Positions 1 through 12,547 of a stretch of 64,000 bases of DNA are shown here, piece by piece (position 1 is the stretch's first letter; each line of letters opens with the position of its first letter). The stretch covers positions 310,001 to 374,000 of the forward strand of contig NJPS01000003.1 of the NCBI GenBank assembly GCA_002946415.1, in the 5' to 3' direction. The notes beneath the pieces were generated by a model that searched no databases, was not told the DNA's origin, and was given only the letters and a program-made list of their open reading frames with translations. The position numbers and the translations under genes are program-made. The DNA comes from Rutstroemia sp. NJR-2017a BVV2 (taxonomy: Eukaryota; Ascomycota; Leotiomycetes; Helotiales; Rutstroemiaceae).

Positions 1-1050
1 TCGCGAGAAAATAGAAAGCATCGCTCGTATATGTAGGATCGCCCTCTCTTGTGCAGACTCGTCGACGGGTTTCCTGTAATACTTAGTACCCCTCATCTCT
101 GCTCACCTGTTCTTCCTGCGCCACGGTCAGTTTTTGAAAGCCATTACACATAAAGAATACTAAGTACTTCGTACTTTGTGCGTCCCGAGCACTGACATCC
201 ACTAATTCTGCGGGAATCCCCTGGCATTAGCTTGGCGGCTCTCTGCGCTGAAGTGGATCGTGGAGCAGCAGAATATTGAGGCTTGGCATTTCCACGGAGT
301 TCAAAGGTACACATTTCATTCAGGCGACGAAAAGGAAGACGAGACGATAAACTCGAGTACGAGTTAAACAGTCATTTTACAGTCAGAAGGATTGTCAATA
401 CGAAGTACACTCCCTTCATTCATTGTCGCCTTTATAAAAGATTCCTTAATACTTACGAGTCTTCACTTTAATCTTACCATGTGCGCAATAAGCTTAAGCC
501 ATTTTCCAACACAATCTAGGAGATTAGCACCGCCCACTCCTTGTGATAGCATCCTACCTTAGTAAGATCACCCCCAAGATCTTCTGCGTTTCACCGGGCG
601 CCAGCGTTTGAAGTATATTCGGATCTGATGGATTAAGGCTGGAGATATTGCGCACCTTAATAAGAAGAAAAGCACAAGGACAAGACTTCCCAATCCTCTA
701 ACAAAAGTCGACCATCAACCCTTTCTCGATCCCTTCCACTGTGTGCGCCGAAAGCATAGCGTCGATATTTGCTCAGGACTCACTCAGCGACTGCGGAGAG
801 CGCAGGGCTCGAAAACAACAATCAACAGTGGATCTGCGGGACCAAGCGATTATTACTGTGTCAGTTAAGGACTAGAAGTTTGTTATAAGGAGGATCGACA
901 GAACATATACTCGACGAACGTATGGCCAAGTAACGATCAACAATTGTTTGGATTGGCGCAATTCGAAACGAGGACAAAGGTAGTCTCTGTGACGCCTGTA
1001 GACTCGATCTGTTACGGTTTCGCGTCGTCGCGTCGCTCGATATCTTCAAA
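1..1050. other. Upstream non-coding region
   Basis: No gene is recognised here. Short open frames occur on both strands but show no family resemblance or splice logic. The right part is presumably the promoter and 5' leader of the gene starting at 1051. Confidence 0.5.
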
Positions 1051-2565
1051 ATGCCTCATATTACAACTGCGATGGAGTGGAGTAGGCGGAGGGGAATTGG
1101 AGAAACTATGCTGGACAGTTTTATCAGGAGGCGATCGGTGTCTGGGGAAATATCGAGTGTGAAAGATTCATTTTCTTCTTGGTCGAATTGTATGGCGGCT
1201 ACATATTGCAAGTTGGTCCACCCATTCACCTATCTACAATTGCAACCCGCGCAGCGCCCTTCTATACGAACTGGATGCTAATCGACTCATAGGTGGCCGG
1301 TTATCGCGGTGATTATTGTCGGTTCTCTTATTGTTATATCGGTCGTCTGGTGTATTGTGAGATGCGCTTGTTGCGGGATGTCATGCTGCTGTTCATGTTT
1401 CTCATGTCTCAAGTGCTGTCAATGTTGCGCTCCATGTTGCGAGGGAAAGAGGGATAGGTCTCACCAGAAACTCCACGATGAGCCATACTTTGCGCCAAAT
1501 CAAGGATATCGAGCACCGGAACCAATGATGGGCGGTGGTCTTGGTGCACGCCCACAGCCGCCGCAATATGCGAGCTTCGAGGTAGGAAAGAATGGATTCG
1601 CAGTGGATCCGAAATCGACTTTGTCTGACGATGCCTTACCGCCCATGCCAAGCTGGGAAACGGCTAAAAAAGTACACGTGTTGGAGGAAGAGAAGAACGC
1701 CGTCGAACTCGGGGAATTGGATCCAGCCACCGGACAGAAAATGCCGTTAATGACTGGTGGCGCATCGAGTCATCCGCCAAGTCCAGCGGTCGAGCAAGGT
1801 AGTAACAATCCCTATGGTTCAAGGCCAGGACCAGGAGGATATATAGGTGCTGGTGGACAAAGTCAGAATAATCTGGGAGGATATGGGGGTTCGCCGAATC
1901 CTGGTATGGCGAACGATCCACTCATGGGATATAGAGGCACACCACCGCCTCCTGGTGCAGCGCCATTTGGATATAGAGGATCGCCATCACCAGGTCCTGC
2001 AGGAGAGCAAGGAATGGGATATCGGGGTCCACCTGCTGGGCGCGGATATGGTTCACCATCGCCTGGACCCAATCGTGGACCGTATCAAAGTACGCCTTCA
2101 CCCGGACCAGGAAGAGGTGGATATGCTGGACAGGAAGACACTTTTGCTCCTATGCCTCAACAATTCCCTTCGAATGATGGTTTCCATGAAACTCCTACTA
2201 CCGGCTACCGTCAAGCTGACCCCATGTACGATAATCGGCCATATCCTTCTCAACCTTCTCGTTCATATTCCACGAACTCCGTAAATCAAGGTAGACAGTA
2301 TTCGAATCAAACATATCAGCCACATGAGTCCGACAATAACTACCCACCTGCTAGAGGTCCTTCAAGGGGCCCAGGTGGGCCAGGTCGTATGATATCACCA
2401 GCACCTGCGAATGATGGCGGCTTTACTGCATATTCCGGCCGCTCGCCCCCACCCCATGATGGGGCATATGGACAATATAATACACCAATGCCGATGACAA
2501 GAAGTCCACCTCCACAAGAACCGGCTTATCCAGGGTATAAACCATATACCCTTGCTACGCGGTAA
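1051..2565 (+). CDS. Fibroin-3-related single-pass membrane protein
   Basis: Exons 1051-1211 and 1293-2565 are joined by an 81-nt phase-2 intron (GTTGGT...ATAG) that restores the run YCK-WPVIAVIIVG; the product is 477 aa. The ATG at 1051 sits in a good context (caaaATG). Order of parts: a short N-terminus with a KDSFSSW motif (about 38-44), one membrane helix (about 55-75), a cysteine block of about 15 Cys (74-103) that could be palmitoylated, a conserved MPSWETAKKVHVLEEE stretch, then a long Gly/Pro/Tyr/Ser-rich disordered tail with GYRG-like repeats. Fungal proteins with this layout are called fibroin-3 related; their function is unknown. The tail probably faces the cytosol, but this is inference. 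The frame is open throughout, so I treat the gene as intact. Confidence 0.85.
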
Positions 2566-5493
2566 TCGTAGGCTCTGAAGTTTTGTACATGCTTTGAATG
2601 GGTGCAGGCTATCGGGAAATGGACTGCGTGGCGTTTATTGGAATGGGTGGAGCTTGGCATATAGCGGATGGAGGAGTTCGTGGTTTTACTGATTCGACAT
2701 ACTCAAGTATTGTGGGAGTGGGCACTTATATATCTACGAAGTAGACCTTCTCATTCATTGATCCCGCTGTGCAAATGCAGTGCAGTGCAATATTCAAGGA
2801 GTCAGCACAAAGCTAAACTTATTCCTTCTAAAGACTGGTCTCACAATGGCTTCGTTAACTGTGTGAATTGTGAAGAGTGTTACCCAGGAAGAGCCCCACG
2901 TATCCAGATTGTCATCGGATGCTAGTGAGTGGCACAGCATTGTTCTACTTAATCCACCACCATCACCACTACACCGTTTGATTGCCCCAATAGGGTTACA
3001 TCAATTGGTTGTTGGTAGATCCTAAAGACTGACTCTTTAGACCTTAGTTGGATCATCGGAACAGAGCGTGCACGGCTTAGGATAGACGACCTGAATTTGA
3101 TAGCAATCCATTCAACGGTATTGAACACTTAAGGTCTGTATTGACATAAGAACTCGAGCGGCTCTAATTTGTATCAGACACCATTCACGGTAGTCAATTT
3201 CAGAAGCGTTGTCGTCAGATGGATCCCTTCGACAAGACAGTGGAAAGTAAAGCCCATAGACTAAGGTTACTCTGTTGCAAAATTCCGAGCATCGAACATA
3301 CCCGCCCTTACGATCACTAGTCCGTTTCCATACAATAGGGTGCGCATTTGACCGAGCGAAGTTATTATCAACACAAGTGTCGTTTATAATCACTGCCACA
3401 AAGAGTTCTCCAGGTCTTTTCCAAGAGATTTCCGGTTGTTTGTCCAGAACGACCACTTATGCTGTACTAAAAAAACAGGACGGGGGCTTTTATGAAATAT
3501 ACCTAGGTATTTCCACTCTGCACGGAGTCATACCGGTGGCCACATTTTCAAATTTGCAAGCAGATCTACCCCACGGGGGTGCTCGCACATTCTTGATCTC
3601 TGACCGAATAGATTCTAAGAGAAAACTATAGTATCCTCCATTTCAACCTGTTATAAGACGTAGTCAGGTCCAGCATTTGGCGAAACTGAAAGAGGAACTT
3701 CCATCAATAGGATGCTTGTCCCGGAATCGTATCGAAACAGTTCATCACAGCGGATTGGATACTTGTTTGTCTTTCCCATCTGTAGTGCAGCTGCTATGAT
3801 GTCAGCTTCTTTTACCCTATGGCCATCAGATGGGAATTACACAGTGCGTTCATTTTGACACACCAAACTTACGATTATATCTTGCAAAGCGACCCTAGGT
3901 TCATAGGCGTAGACTACTGTTAATCTTGCTCGCTGGAGATGAGACTTCCGACAAAAGTACCAATGGTCAAATAAATTCCGTACAGTTCCATGTATGAATA
4001 ACTTTCAAATAATCTCAAGTCATGAATCGTCGCTGAAATTATACGCGACCAATTTGATATGGTAATGTTCGCGGTGCGGAGAAAGCTGTACTAATATCGC
4101 TGCCAAGGCCGGGGTGTACCGACCGGTATACCGACGAATTGGGAAATATCTGGGTCCTTCCCCGGAGAACACGCCGGAAGCAGCTCCTCTTATCTACCCC
4201 GGCTCCACTCCCCCGTATAAGTGCCACGTGAGTGCAGATTTCGAGATTAACTTACTCGTACTTCGTAAACGAGAATACCTCACAGGTATTCAAAAGTGGA
4301 AAATCTAGAGCTGGCACCGACCCACTCGTCTACGAGCATTGGGTAGTCTATTAGCGTTAACGTGCGTTAACTTGTTGAGGGTCGAAACTTGAAACACTAC
4401 TGCACCTCTTTGCATACAGCAGCATAACTATCACCGTGGAGAGCCAACCTATCCTCATATTCGGCCCGTGGTACGACATCTCTAACCAATAAACTTACTA
4501 CCACTGCGTCCGGAGGTGAGTGTCTCTACGTAAAAACCAGTATACCAGCCGCGGTCCGCATCTGTTCGCTAGAGACTTGCAGATGTCAGCCGCATCGATT
4601 TATGCAAGGTAAGTGCAGGGTCACCCCTAGCCCATCTGCCCATTCTCTGGGACCGCCGCATAATCGTACCTGTTTTCAAGGCGGTCAACATTCAGACGAA
4701 CTAGCCCTCGAATCTTACTGCAAAATATATCTCGTCTCATTGGGGCGCTTACCCCACTGCTCGTTGTCTGCTAAGTTCGAGGTACGAGTTAATTACTCTG
4801 CTAGCCACAACTTTGCCAACTATTCACTATGTCCCCCGTCGTCTCTGGGCAGTGGTCTCGAACGAGATTGGTATTTTATTGGTATCTTCGAGACCAATCT
4901 CCGAGATATCTATGACCTATCGTTTCTTTTCCTTCTCGTCATGAGGTATACTCTGACGAGCATCTTTGTGTGTCCTTCCCCCGGCTCTATTGCGTGATAT
5001 TCGAAAGGAATAAGACCACGAGGTAATATATCGAGTAGTGAAAAGTGGTATGAAACGATCTACGTAGAGTTGTTAGCTGCTTAAGCTTAGTTCCATAAAC
5101 AAGTATGGAGTCTTGGACACGAGTATCGTAGTCTAGATTGTTGATTCGGCTAGCCGCTTACAACCTACCTTGCCCCTGGATGATAAGCTTTTGAATAGTG
5201 AATTACGAACAGAGCTAATATCAGTCTCTCCACAAGTCCAAAAGACACCGGGTAATATGTTTCCTCCAATCAATCAAGCTTCACAGATGCGGCTCGGTGT
5301 AATCTAACCCGCTACATATGCGCTCGGCTAGTCCTACCCCGCACCCTGACCCACACCGCATATTACCCCATGGGGATTTCCTCCATAACGGAAACGAAAA
5401 GCTTAAAAGGTACAGCCTTCCCGTCACTGCAGTACCTGTAGTACCTGTTTTCCTCTCCTTATACGTTATTCATCCAAGCAAATACCAGCCAAG
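2566..5493. other. Gene-poor intergenic stretch
   Basis: About 2.9 kb with no recognisable gene. The open frames seen (for example 3275-3631 plus, 4602-4997 plus) lack family resemblance and splice context. The last ~100 nt are pyrimidine-rich (for example around 5440-5460), as expected of the promoter and leader of the transporter starting at 5494. Confidence 0.5.
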
Positions 5494-7356
5494 ATGAGTG
5501 TCCCTGCTGACACCAAATCCCCTGGCGGCCCGGATGTCGAGGTCGAGGGAGCTTTCTCCCATGTGGACCATGCCGCCGACCTCGACGAAAAAGCAAAAGT
5601 CGCGGACTACAAGGCCGATGCAGTGGAGGCAGAGAATGCAGAGCATAATATGGGTGTGTTGGAGGCCGTTCGAGCGTATCCTATGGCTTCCTTCTGGGCG
5701 TTTGTCATGTCCTTCACTATTGTAAGCTGGATTTCCCCAACTCAAACTAACCTTGCATCCGAAGATGAATCACAGCTAACACCATCTTCAGATTATGGAG
5801 TCCTACGATGTCTTCCTCATCGGCAATTTCGTCGCCCTACCTAGGTTCCAGCAGGATTTCGGTATATACTACGCCCCAACGGATTCATGGGTTATCGAGG
5901 CCAAGTGGCAGTCTGCGCTTCAAGTGTCTGGACAACTTGGTGCACTTATCGGTGTCTTCATTGCTGGCCCTCTCACCAGTCGTGTCGGATATCGTTACGC
6001 AACCCTGACCGGTCTCATGCTCTTGAACGTCTTCATTTTCGCCTTTTACTATGCCAAATCGCTGCCAGTTATCTTTGTGGCCCAACTTCTGGAGGGCATG
6101 CCGTGGGGCATCTTCATTGCAAATGCGCCGGCCTACTGTAGCGAGATCGTACCGATGAAGCTACGGGCCCCTGCTACCCAGATGCTGCAGATGTTCTGGG
6201 CAATTGGTAGTATCATTGTTGGTGCTGTCACATATGTTTACAATGGTACTAAGGAGCAATCCGCCTACAAGTATGTGTTCGTCCGTATTACAAGCAAGGA
6301 CTTTGCTAATGAAAAAAAAAACCAGGATTCCTATCGCGCTTCAGTGGCTGTTCCCCACCCCGCTTGCTATCCTCATTTTTTTTGCACCAGAGTCGCCCTG
6401 GTGGCTGGTTCGAAAGGGACGATTCGAAGCTGCAGCACATTCTGTCGAACGCCTTGGACGCAAGTCTGCGGTTAATTCTAGTGAGACTGTCGCTATGATG
6501 CGCCGTGTTATTGAGATGGAGAAGTCCGCTAAGGAACCCAGTTACTTGGAGCTGGTCAAAGGCACTGATCTCTACCGCACCCTCATTGTGTGCTGTGTGT
6601 ACTTGGCACAAAACTTGACGGGTAACCTTATTGCTAACCAGGCCGTCTACTTCTTTGAGCGTGAGTTGCCAATCATCGCTGTTCTAGGTGAATTTATATG
6701 CTAATTCAAGCGCAGAGGCTCACGTATCAACCAATACTGCATTCGCCCTAGGTCTTATCACCTCGGCTCTACAAATGATCTTCGTTATGCTTTCTTGGAT
6801 CCTTACCACGTACCTGGGCCGACGTACTATTTACCTTTGGGGCTCCGGTGTCAACGTTGTTCTACTGATAGCCCTCGGTATTTCGGCCTCTATTGGCGAC
6901 CCCAAGTTGCCCTCAGCCTCTCTGGCACAGGCGTCATTGGGCCTCATCATCTCCGTCTTATTCACCTTAGGAGCTGCGCCCGCCTCTTGGGTCATTATTG
7001 GTGAAACTTCGGCTATCCGTCTTAGGCCTCTAACAACTGGTGTGGGACGCGCTTCGTACTACATAGTTGAGATTCCTTGCATCTTCCTAGGAAGTTACAT
7101 GCTCAATCCAACAGTAAGATTATTCTCCTTCCGAACCTTGCTGTGATGTATTGCTAACATGATGAAGGGTGGAAACCTTGGCGCCAAGTGCGGCTACGTG
7201 TGGGGTGGCACTGGTTTGATTTGCTTGATCACGGCGTACTTCTATTTGCCTGAGATGAAAGGTCGATCCTACCGTGAGATTGATATTTTGTTCAAGCGTC
7301 GTGTCCCTGCTCGTGAGTGGAAGAAAACCGTCGTCGATGAACAGGACGATGAGTAG
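5494..7356 (+). CDS. MFS sugar transporter (alpha-glucoside permease-like)
   Basis: Five exons: 5494-5721, 5792-6270, 6326-6660, 6716-7113 and 7168-7356. Introns are 70, 55, 55 and 54 nt, all GT-AG with matching phases (0, 2, 1, 0), giving 542 aa. The protein has a hydrophilic N-terminus, then about 12 membrane helices. Family marks are a PESPWWL motif after helix 6, QVSGQLGALIGVF in helix 2, MLNPT at the end of exon 4 joined to GGNLGAKCGYVWGGTG, and the C-terminal YLPEMKGRSYREIDILF signature. These place it in the fungal maltose/alpha-glucoside permease group of MFS sugar porters, plasma-membrane proton symporters; the exact sugar cannot be read from sequence. The usual D-R-x-G-R-R loop between helices 2 and 3 is degenerate (TSRVGYRYA). 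No stop or frameshift is seen. Confidence 0.93.
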
Positions 7357-7895
7357 ATGATGTGACTAGAAAGGTAGTGGCAGGATGTGACCACGAACAG
7401 CCTGAGGGTGGGTTGAGATGCGTAGCACAGCGCATTGAGAATACTCTAGATTTAGCAATACGAATAAATTACAATTGCTTTTGTATTGTCTAATAAGTTG
7501 AGGTGGTCTAGCTTGTAGAAATGAAGAGAACTAATCTCAGTCGACGTCATCAAAGTAGTATCGCTTCAAATCTCAGAGAGGTTGACGACTATGACTAGGT
7601 CTATTAGCGGCCAGTTAAGTTATGCTTCTTTTAAGTACTGCCGTTTTTTCGTTAAGAATATATCTTACCATTCTAAAGAGCATTCGAAATGATTGAAATC
7701 CTTTAATATACTCCCCTTAAATGAACCGCGTCTCGAATCTATTATGGGAAAGTCGACGACCTTACAATACTGAGCCGCGAGTGTGAGATCATGAATTCAT
7801 ATATTCTCTTCACAGAGCTAGCCCCAATGATTCTAATCATGTACAGTTCCGTGTACAAGAAGTCAAGAAGTATACATTTGCAAGGTATATAGACT
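7357..7895. other. Intergenic stretch before the ankyrin pseudogene
   Basis: The region is AT-rich and no gene is recognised. Any 5' exon of the ankyrin gene would have to lie here, but no start in frame with the ankyrin repeats is visible. Confidence 0.45.
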
Positions 7896-9590
7896 TTGGT
7901 CGAAAAAGGAGCAAACCTCAATATAACCGCCCATACCTTGGATATGGGCACCGCTCTGCAAATTGCAATTCGAAATAGAAATGACGCTATTGCTATGCTA
8001 CTGCTAGATAATGGCGCCGAATTCACATGTCGGACTCCAAATGGCGAGACACTGTTTCATGTGGCTGCCAAGGTAGGGTCTCTGAAAATCTGCAGGGCGT
8101 TGATCAAAAAAGGAGCAGATGTGCATGCAATGGCCAGCGGTAAAGGCGAAACTGTCCTGCATATGGCTGCAGTAAACGGCCACATCGATGTTATTTCGTT
8201 ACTTTTAAAGCGAGGAGCCGACATCAACCGAAAGAACAAAAAAAAAAAAAGCACGGCATTTTCGAAGCTGTACAAGCAGGGGTCGAGAAATGTGCTCTGT
8301 TTCTCGCGGAGAATGGGGCCGACATCACGATTCAAGGCATCTACGGCGAGACAGCAATGATGGCGGTAGCTAGTGCAGGTTGTCTCCAAATTACCAAGCT
8401 CTTGATCGAGCATCAACTCGACGTTAACGAATCACAGGGGATCAGAACACCTCTATCTTCTGCTGTGGCGAATGGTTACGCGGATGTAGCGCGCCTATTG
8501 ATAAGCCACGGAGCTGATGTGAAATGGAGAGATGACAATCAGAGAACGCTTTGGCATATCGCAGTAGAAGCGGGAGACAAAGATGGTTAGAATGTTTCTT
8601 GAGGAGGGATCCGATGTTAACTCCACGGCTAAATACCGTGTGTCAGCGAGAGAATTACGAACATGGTCTAGCAGGCCAGCGTTGCAGCTTGCTGCAGTGC
8701 GGGGAAACCGAGATGTTGTTAAATTTCTTATAGAAGCTGGGGCTGATCTCAGTACTGGAGACACAGGGCCAAGTCCGTTATTTCTGGCAGCAAAATGCGG
8801 CCACGGATCAACTTTGAAGTACTTGCTACAGTCCGGGGCTAACATAGAGCAGCGAGACGATCGAGGATGGACAGCTTTATATCGAGCAGCTCGAAGCGGA
8901 AAGGATGTGATAGTGACTATTCTCATCACAGCGGGTGCAATTATAGAAGCGAAGGACCAACAAGGCTGGAGCGCTTTGCACCATGCAGTGGAAAAGGGTC
9001 ATGGAGAAATGGTGTTGTTGTTGCTCAGTAAAGGCGCGGACATCGACGCAAGAGCTAATGATGGGCGGTCACCCCTTCAGATTGTATCACGCATGGGATC
9101 AGTTCACTTAATCAGTAAAGGTGGAAGGACCAAAAAACATTGGAAAGAGCCCCTCTTGGCCAAGCAGAAAAGAGATGCGGCATTGGTTCGACTACTGCTC
9201 GAGCATAATGCCAATGTTAAAATGACCAACTCGAATAGATTAACCGCACTTCATCTAGCAGCCGCAGACGGAACGAAACAATAACATATATGTTGCTGAA
9301 ACGGGGAGCCGATATTGATGCAACAGATAATACAGAAATGACACCACTACTTTGGGCGTCGGGGAAAGTGTCTGGAAATAGGCCGTTCGACTCTTCCTGG
9401 AGAAACTCACGAAGGAGTTGCTCGAATATTGATAGACCATGGAGCAAATGTTAATGCGATGAATAGCGATGGGCGAACGCCAATTTTCATTGCAGCAGCC
9501 AACGAGCTTGAAGAAATGACGTACATACTATTGAATGAAGACGCAGATTGCCGAGCGATTGTTACTCCAGCTGAGACAAGCCTCATATAT

Positions 9591-9803
9591 TGTGGGGCTT
9601 TGGCCACCCTTTTTAGTCTAGCTCCAGCCACTACAGCCTGGTTTTGTCATATAAGGAGATGCTCTCCCCAGATTAATTAAAGAAACTACTAACTATTTTA
9701 CCACCTTTTTGACTCCCTACGTTGAAGTGATTCTTTCGTACATCTAGATCTCCTGCTGCACGTGCTATTGGGATGCATGTATTCTCACTTTGAGCCTCTT
9801 ACA
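9591..9803 (-). mobile_element. 213-bp solo-LTR-like repeat, copy A
   Basis: On the minus strand this reads TGTAAGAGGCTC... to ...GCCCCACA and is flanked on both sides by ATAT (9587-9590 and 9804-9807). An equally long copy lies at 15348-15560 in the opposite orientation. TG...CA ends suggest a solo LTR, but the shared ATATTGT/ACAATAT edges would also fit a small TIR element. It interrupts the ankyrin pseudogene. Confidence 0.7.
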
Positions 9804-9968
9804 ATATCCAGATGGATCAACTTGTTTCCGTTATCGAGCAATGGCGCAAAGAGGAAACGGATATCGATATCGTTCAAATCACACAATTACTGTTCGAGAT
9901 AGCAGCATCCATCAAAGCTATTTCGGAGCCGAACAGTAAACTATTGATGGATGCGGTTTGGAAGGGCT

Positions 9969-10307
9969 ACTGTGAACCCAAAAGTGACGCCACTTCTGAG
10001 AAGTGACAATTGTGGTCTATATGGCTGGCAGTTTCACATACCCCCCCGCAGAGCGAACAGCTCTGCCCGTTGATTTGTCATGTAACCGAGGAGCCCTCTT
10101 ACTCGGATGACGTTTATATGTTTATGGCAACCAATGACTACGCAAATGGCATTACTCTCCAATAAACACTCTTTGGTACTGGGATGGGTTTAATGAGCTT
10201 TACCATTGAGCCATGAATGCGGAACAAGGGACTCATAACTGTGAACCCAAAAGTGACGCCACTTCTGAGAAGTGACAATTGTGGTCTATATGGCTGGCAG
10301 TTTCACA
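9969..10307. repeat. Perfect 70-bp direct repeat flanking 199 bp
   Basis: Positions 9969-10038 and 10238-10307 are identical over 70 bp. The 199 bp between them (10039-10237) has no ankyrin coding. It starts near a run of seven C (10041-10047) and a hairpin with 7-bp stem (GCAGAGC/GCTCTGC, 10048-10066). The layout looks like an insertion with an unusually long target duplication, or a segmental duplication. Confidence 0.85.
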
Positions 10308-11309
10308 GCTACGATGCAGTGGTCACAATGCTACTGCGAAGCCCAGAATCATCTGGCATAATTTCTCAAGAAAACAAAGTATCAGCCCTCCGAGCAGCTG
10401 CGAGTTCAGTAAACGAGAAAGTCGTACGAATTCTGTTGGATTCAGGTGTACATGTCGAGCCTAAGGAGGGTGATGACCACTATAGGTCAGCAATACATGC
10501 AGCAGCAGGAAATGGGCATGAAGTAGTGGTTCGGCTTCTCATCGACAGAGGGGCTGATTTTAGAGGAGTGGAAGGCACCTGGACGCCTTTCCTCTCAGCA
10601 GCATTCCATGGACATCATAAGGTGGTTGAGATGCTCTTGGATGCCGGCGCAAACATCCTGGACTACGTTGATAGCCGCACTGCAATAACAGGTGCATCGT
10701 CGAATGGATATGCTGATGTTGTGCGTATGCTCCTCGAACGGGGTGGTGAGGTTACGCAAAGAGAGGAGATATTGGGAAGGCACTGGTTGAGGCGGTGGAA
10801 AGTAGAAGAGATGAGGTTGTCCGCATCTTTTTGAGTAGTGGGGCTGATTTGGCTTTTCAAAATTATAATCTTGATGAGGCACTTCAGGAAGCATTCGAAA
10901 TAAGTGGTATAGAAGTTATTATACGACTTCTTCTCCGTTATGGAGCAGATCCTAGGACTCGCATCTCTGGACATCGCGACGTCAATCTGCTATCTTATAC
11001 AATGCAGGAGGGCCCGCATCTGACTATGAAGCTTTTGGAGTCAAATGTAGATTGTTATGATCTTGATGGTAAGAATGGTCAAATACTATTAACGTGGGCT
11101 ATTGAAGAAACTCATTCTGATATCGAAAGTTGTTTATTGAGGAAAGGGGCGAAAATGGATGTGAAGATAATTGAGATGATATAATTTACATTTCAAAAAG
11201 GGAATATTTAGTGTTAGGGAGTTGGGAGAGGTTTATATAGGTATGATGATGCAGTCTTTTCTTAGGGCTTGTTTATATCGGTGCTGAGGTTTGTTTATGT
11301 CGGCGCTCG

Positions 11310-11462
11310 AACTAGGAGTTGGGAATACTATAGGAGCTGGAAGCTGGGAGTACTAGCTAGGAGCTGGGAGTGCTGGGAGCCAGGAGCCAGGAGCCAGGAA
11401 CGGGGAGCTGGGAGCTAGGAGCTGGGAGTACTGGGGAGCTAGAAGTCCTGGGAGCCGGGAGC
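11310..11462. repeat. GGGAGCTGGGAGC-type minisatellite
   Basis: Imperfect tandem units of about 7-14 bp built from GGAGCTGGGA, GGAGCCAGGA and GGGAGTACT variants cover roughly 150 bp. The tract overlaps the end of the minus-strand C2H2-like gene, whose C-terminus may therefore be variable. Confidence 0.75.
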
Positions 11463-12125
11463 AATGTTGAATGAGTCGACAGAGGCTCGGGTTAGAGCTG
11501 AATCTTGATCTCGAGTCCACAACTGCTTTTTCAGGACTTGGGGCCGCTGATAAAAGGCACAGTCGCGGGGGATATTAGAACCTGACGACGGTCTTGCATA
11601 GGAACGCCGTGGGGGAGGTGATTTTGCTGAGATCCCATCCCCCAAAGCCACTCGTTTCTTCGGCTGGTCATCGTGGCTATCAATATCCTCCTCAGCGTTC
11701 TTTATATGGTCTTTCTTGGACGTTCTATCGTACTCAGTCGTCAGCTTTAACTCCATCCTAAGGGAAGGCAGACATTGACATCGAGCAGTGAAGTGTAAGG
11801 CCTACCTCCTTACAGCCGATCCAGCCTCGTATTGGAGTCGAAAATGTCGGAATTCTTCGTCGTTCGTTTCTGACGGGAATTGATTTTGGTGTGTTTTCTT
11901 CGCGTGTTCCCATATATCATCCGTGGAGTGGAAGATCCTGCGGTCAGGACAGTATGTACAGGCCCACCTTGGTGTTGTTTTGTTGCTTCTTCGTAGATAT
12001 TGTGCCCAACTGTCGTTCAGGCACAGCGCAACCAAACTACACTCTATCGGCTTTTGATATATACTGATGCCCGAAACAACGTACATTGTGCCTCCATGCT
12101 GTAAATTGAGGACCAGAATGCCCAC
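11439..12125 (-). CDS. Small C2H2 zinc-finger-like protein, hypothetical
   Basis: Two minus-strand exons, 12125-11806 and 11757-11439, join across a 48-nt GT-AG intron in frame (...AGSAVRR-MELKLTT...), giving up to 212 aa. The only recognisable part is a C2H2-like finger with Cys pair CTYC, then WEHAKKTH, preceded by an aromatic-rich stretch. The C-terminal half is basic and Ser/Pro-rich (PKKRVALGD, SPPPRRSYARPSSGS), possibly a nuclear localisation signal. The open frame begins at a GTG, so the first ATG at 12086 is a likelier start unless an upstream exon exists. The family is not known to me. The end of the gene lies in a minisatellite. Confidence 0.5.
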
Positions 12126-12547
12126 CGGCCTCGTGGGCGGCTGTTTTCAGAGCAGAAGGCTGTCCGCGGAATTTTTGGTTGACGTGGCTTGTGGAGGAGA
12201 GGAAGTATCAACTATCCCGGAGATGACGAATTGCGAGAGAGGGTAGAAGTCAATGTATATAAAAAAGGAGTGATGCGTGGTGAACTTATACAATTTCGAG
12301 CAATGAAGAGGAAAGCGAGCGTGGTTAATCCGAAAAGGCAAAGGAGAAAAGTGAGGCAGACAAGGGAGGAGCTTCGCCACGACACCTTTCACGGCGAGAG
12401 CCTCATCGCCTCTTCACCTCAATATACCATCAAGAAATACAATCAATCAATCAATCCATTCATCCATCTCTCAAAACTGTGCCAATGCTATCCGGTGCAA
12501 ATATACTGTCACTCTCGAAATCACGTTGAAAACGTCCTACGGTACCC

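Larger units (their letters stand above)
7896..11184 (+). pseudogene. Ankyrin-repeat protein pseudogene
   Basis: Ankyrin repeats run almost continuously but in changing frames. Typical units are GETVLHMAAVNGHIDVISLL (about 8146-8205), ALHHAVEKGHGEMVLLLLSK, AIHAAAGNGHEVVVRLLIDR and FLSAAFHGHHKVVEMLLDAG. Frames break at a poly-A run near 8240-8252, near 8583, near 9280, near 9400 and near 10770. The gene is further split by the 213-bp repeat at 9591-9803 and a 70-bp duplication at 9969-10307. The 5' end is missing: the first open stretch begins with TTG at 7896, just after an in-frame TAG. No NACHT or HET-type N-terminal domain is visible. Intact relatives are usually the sensor parts of fungal NLR-like or ankyrin-only proteins. 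The inactivating changes are indels and insertions rather than RIP-type transitions. Confidence 0.85.

Noticed and set aside
1409..2284. Long antisense and shifted frames within the fibroin-3-related gene
   Set aside because: They are shadows caused by the Gly/Pro-rich repeats of the real frame.
3112..3631. Opposite-strand ORFs of 114 and 118 aa in the 2.6-5.5 kb gap
   Set aside because: They overlap each other on opposite strands, have no family resemblance and no splice context.
11439..11756. Taking the second C2H2-like exon as a separate gene
   Set aside because: A 48-nt GT-AG intron joins it in frame with the upstream exon carrying the zinc finger.
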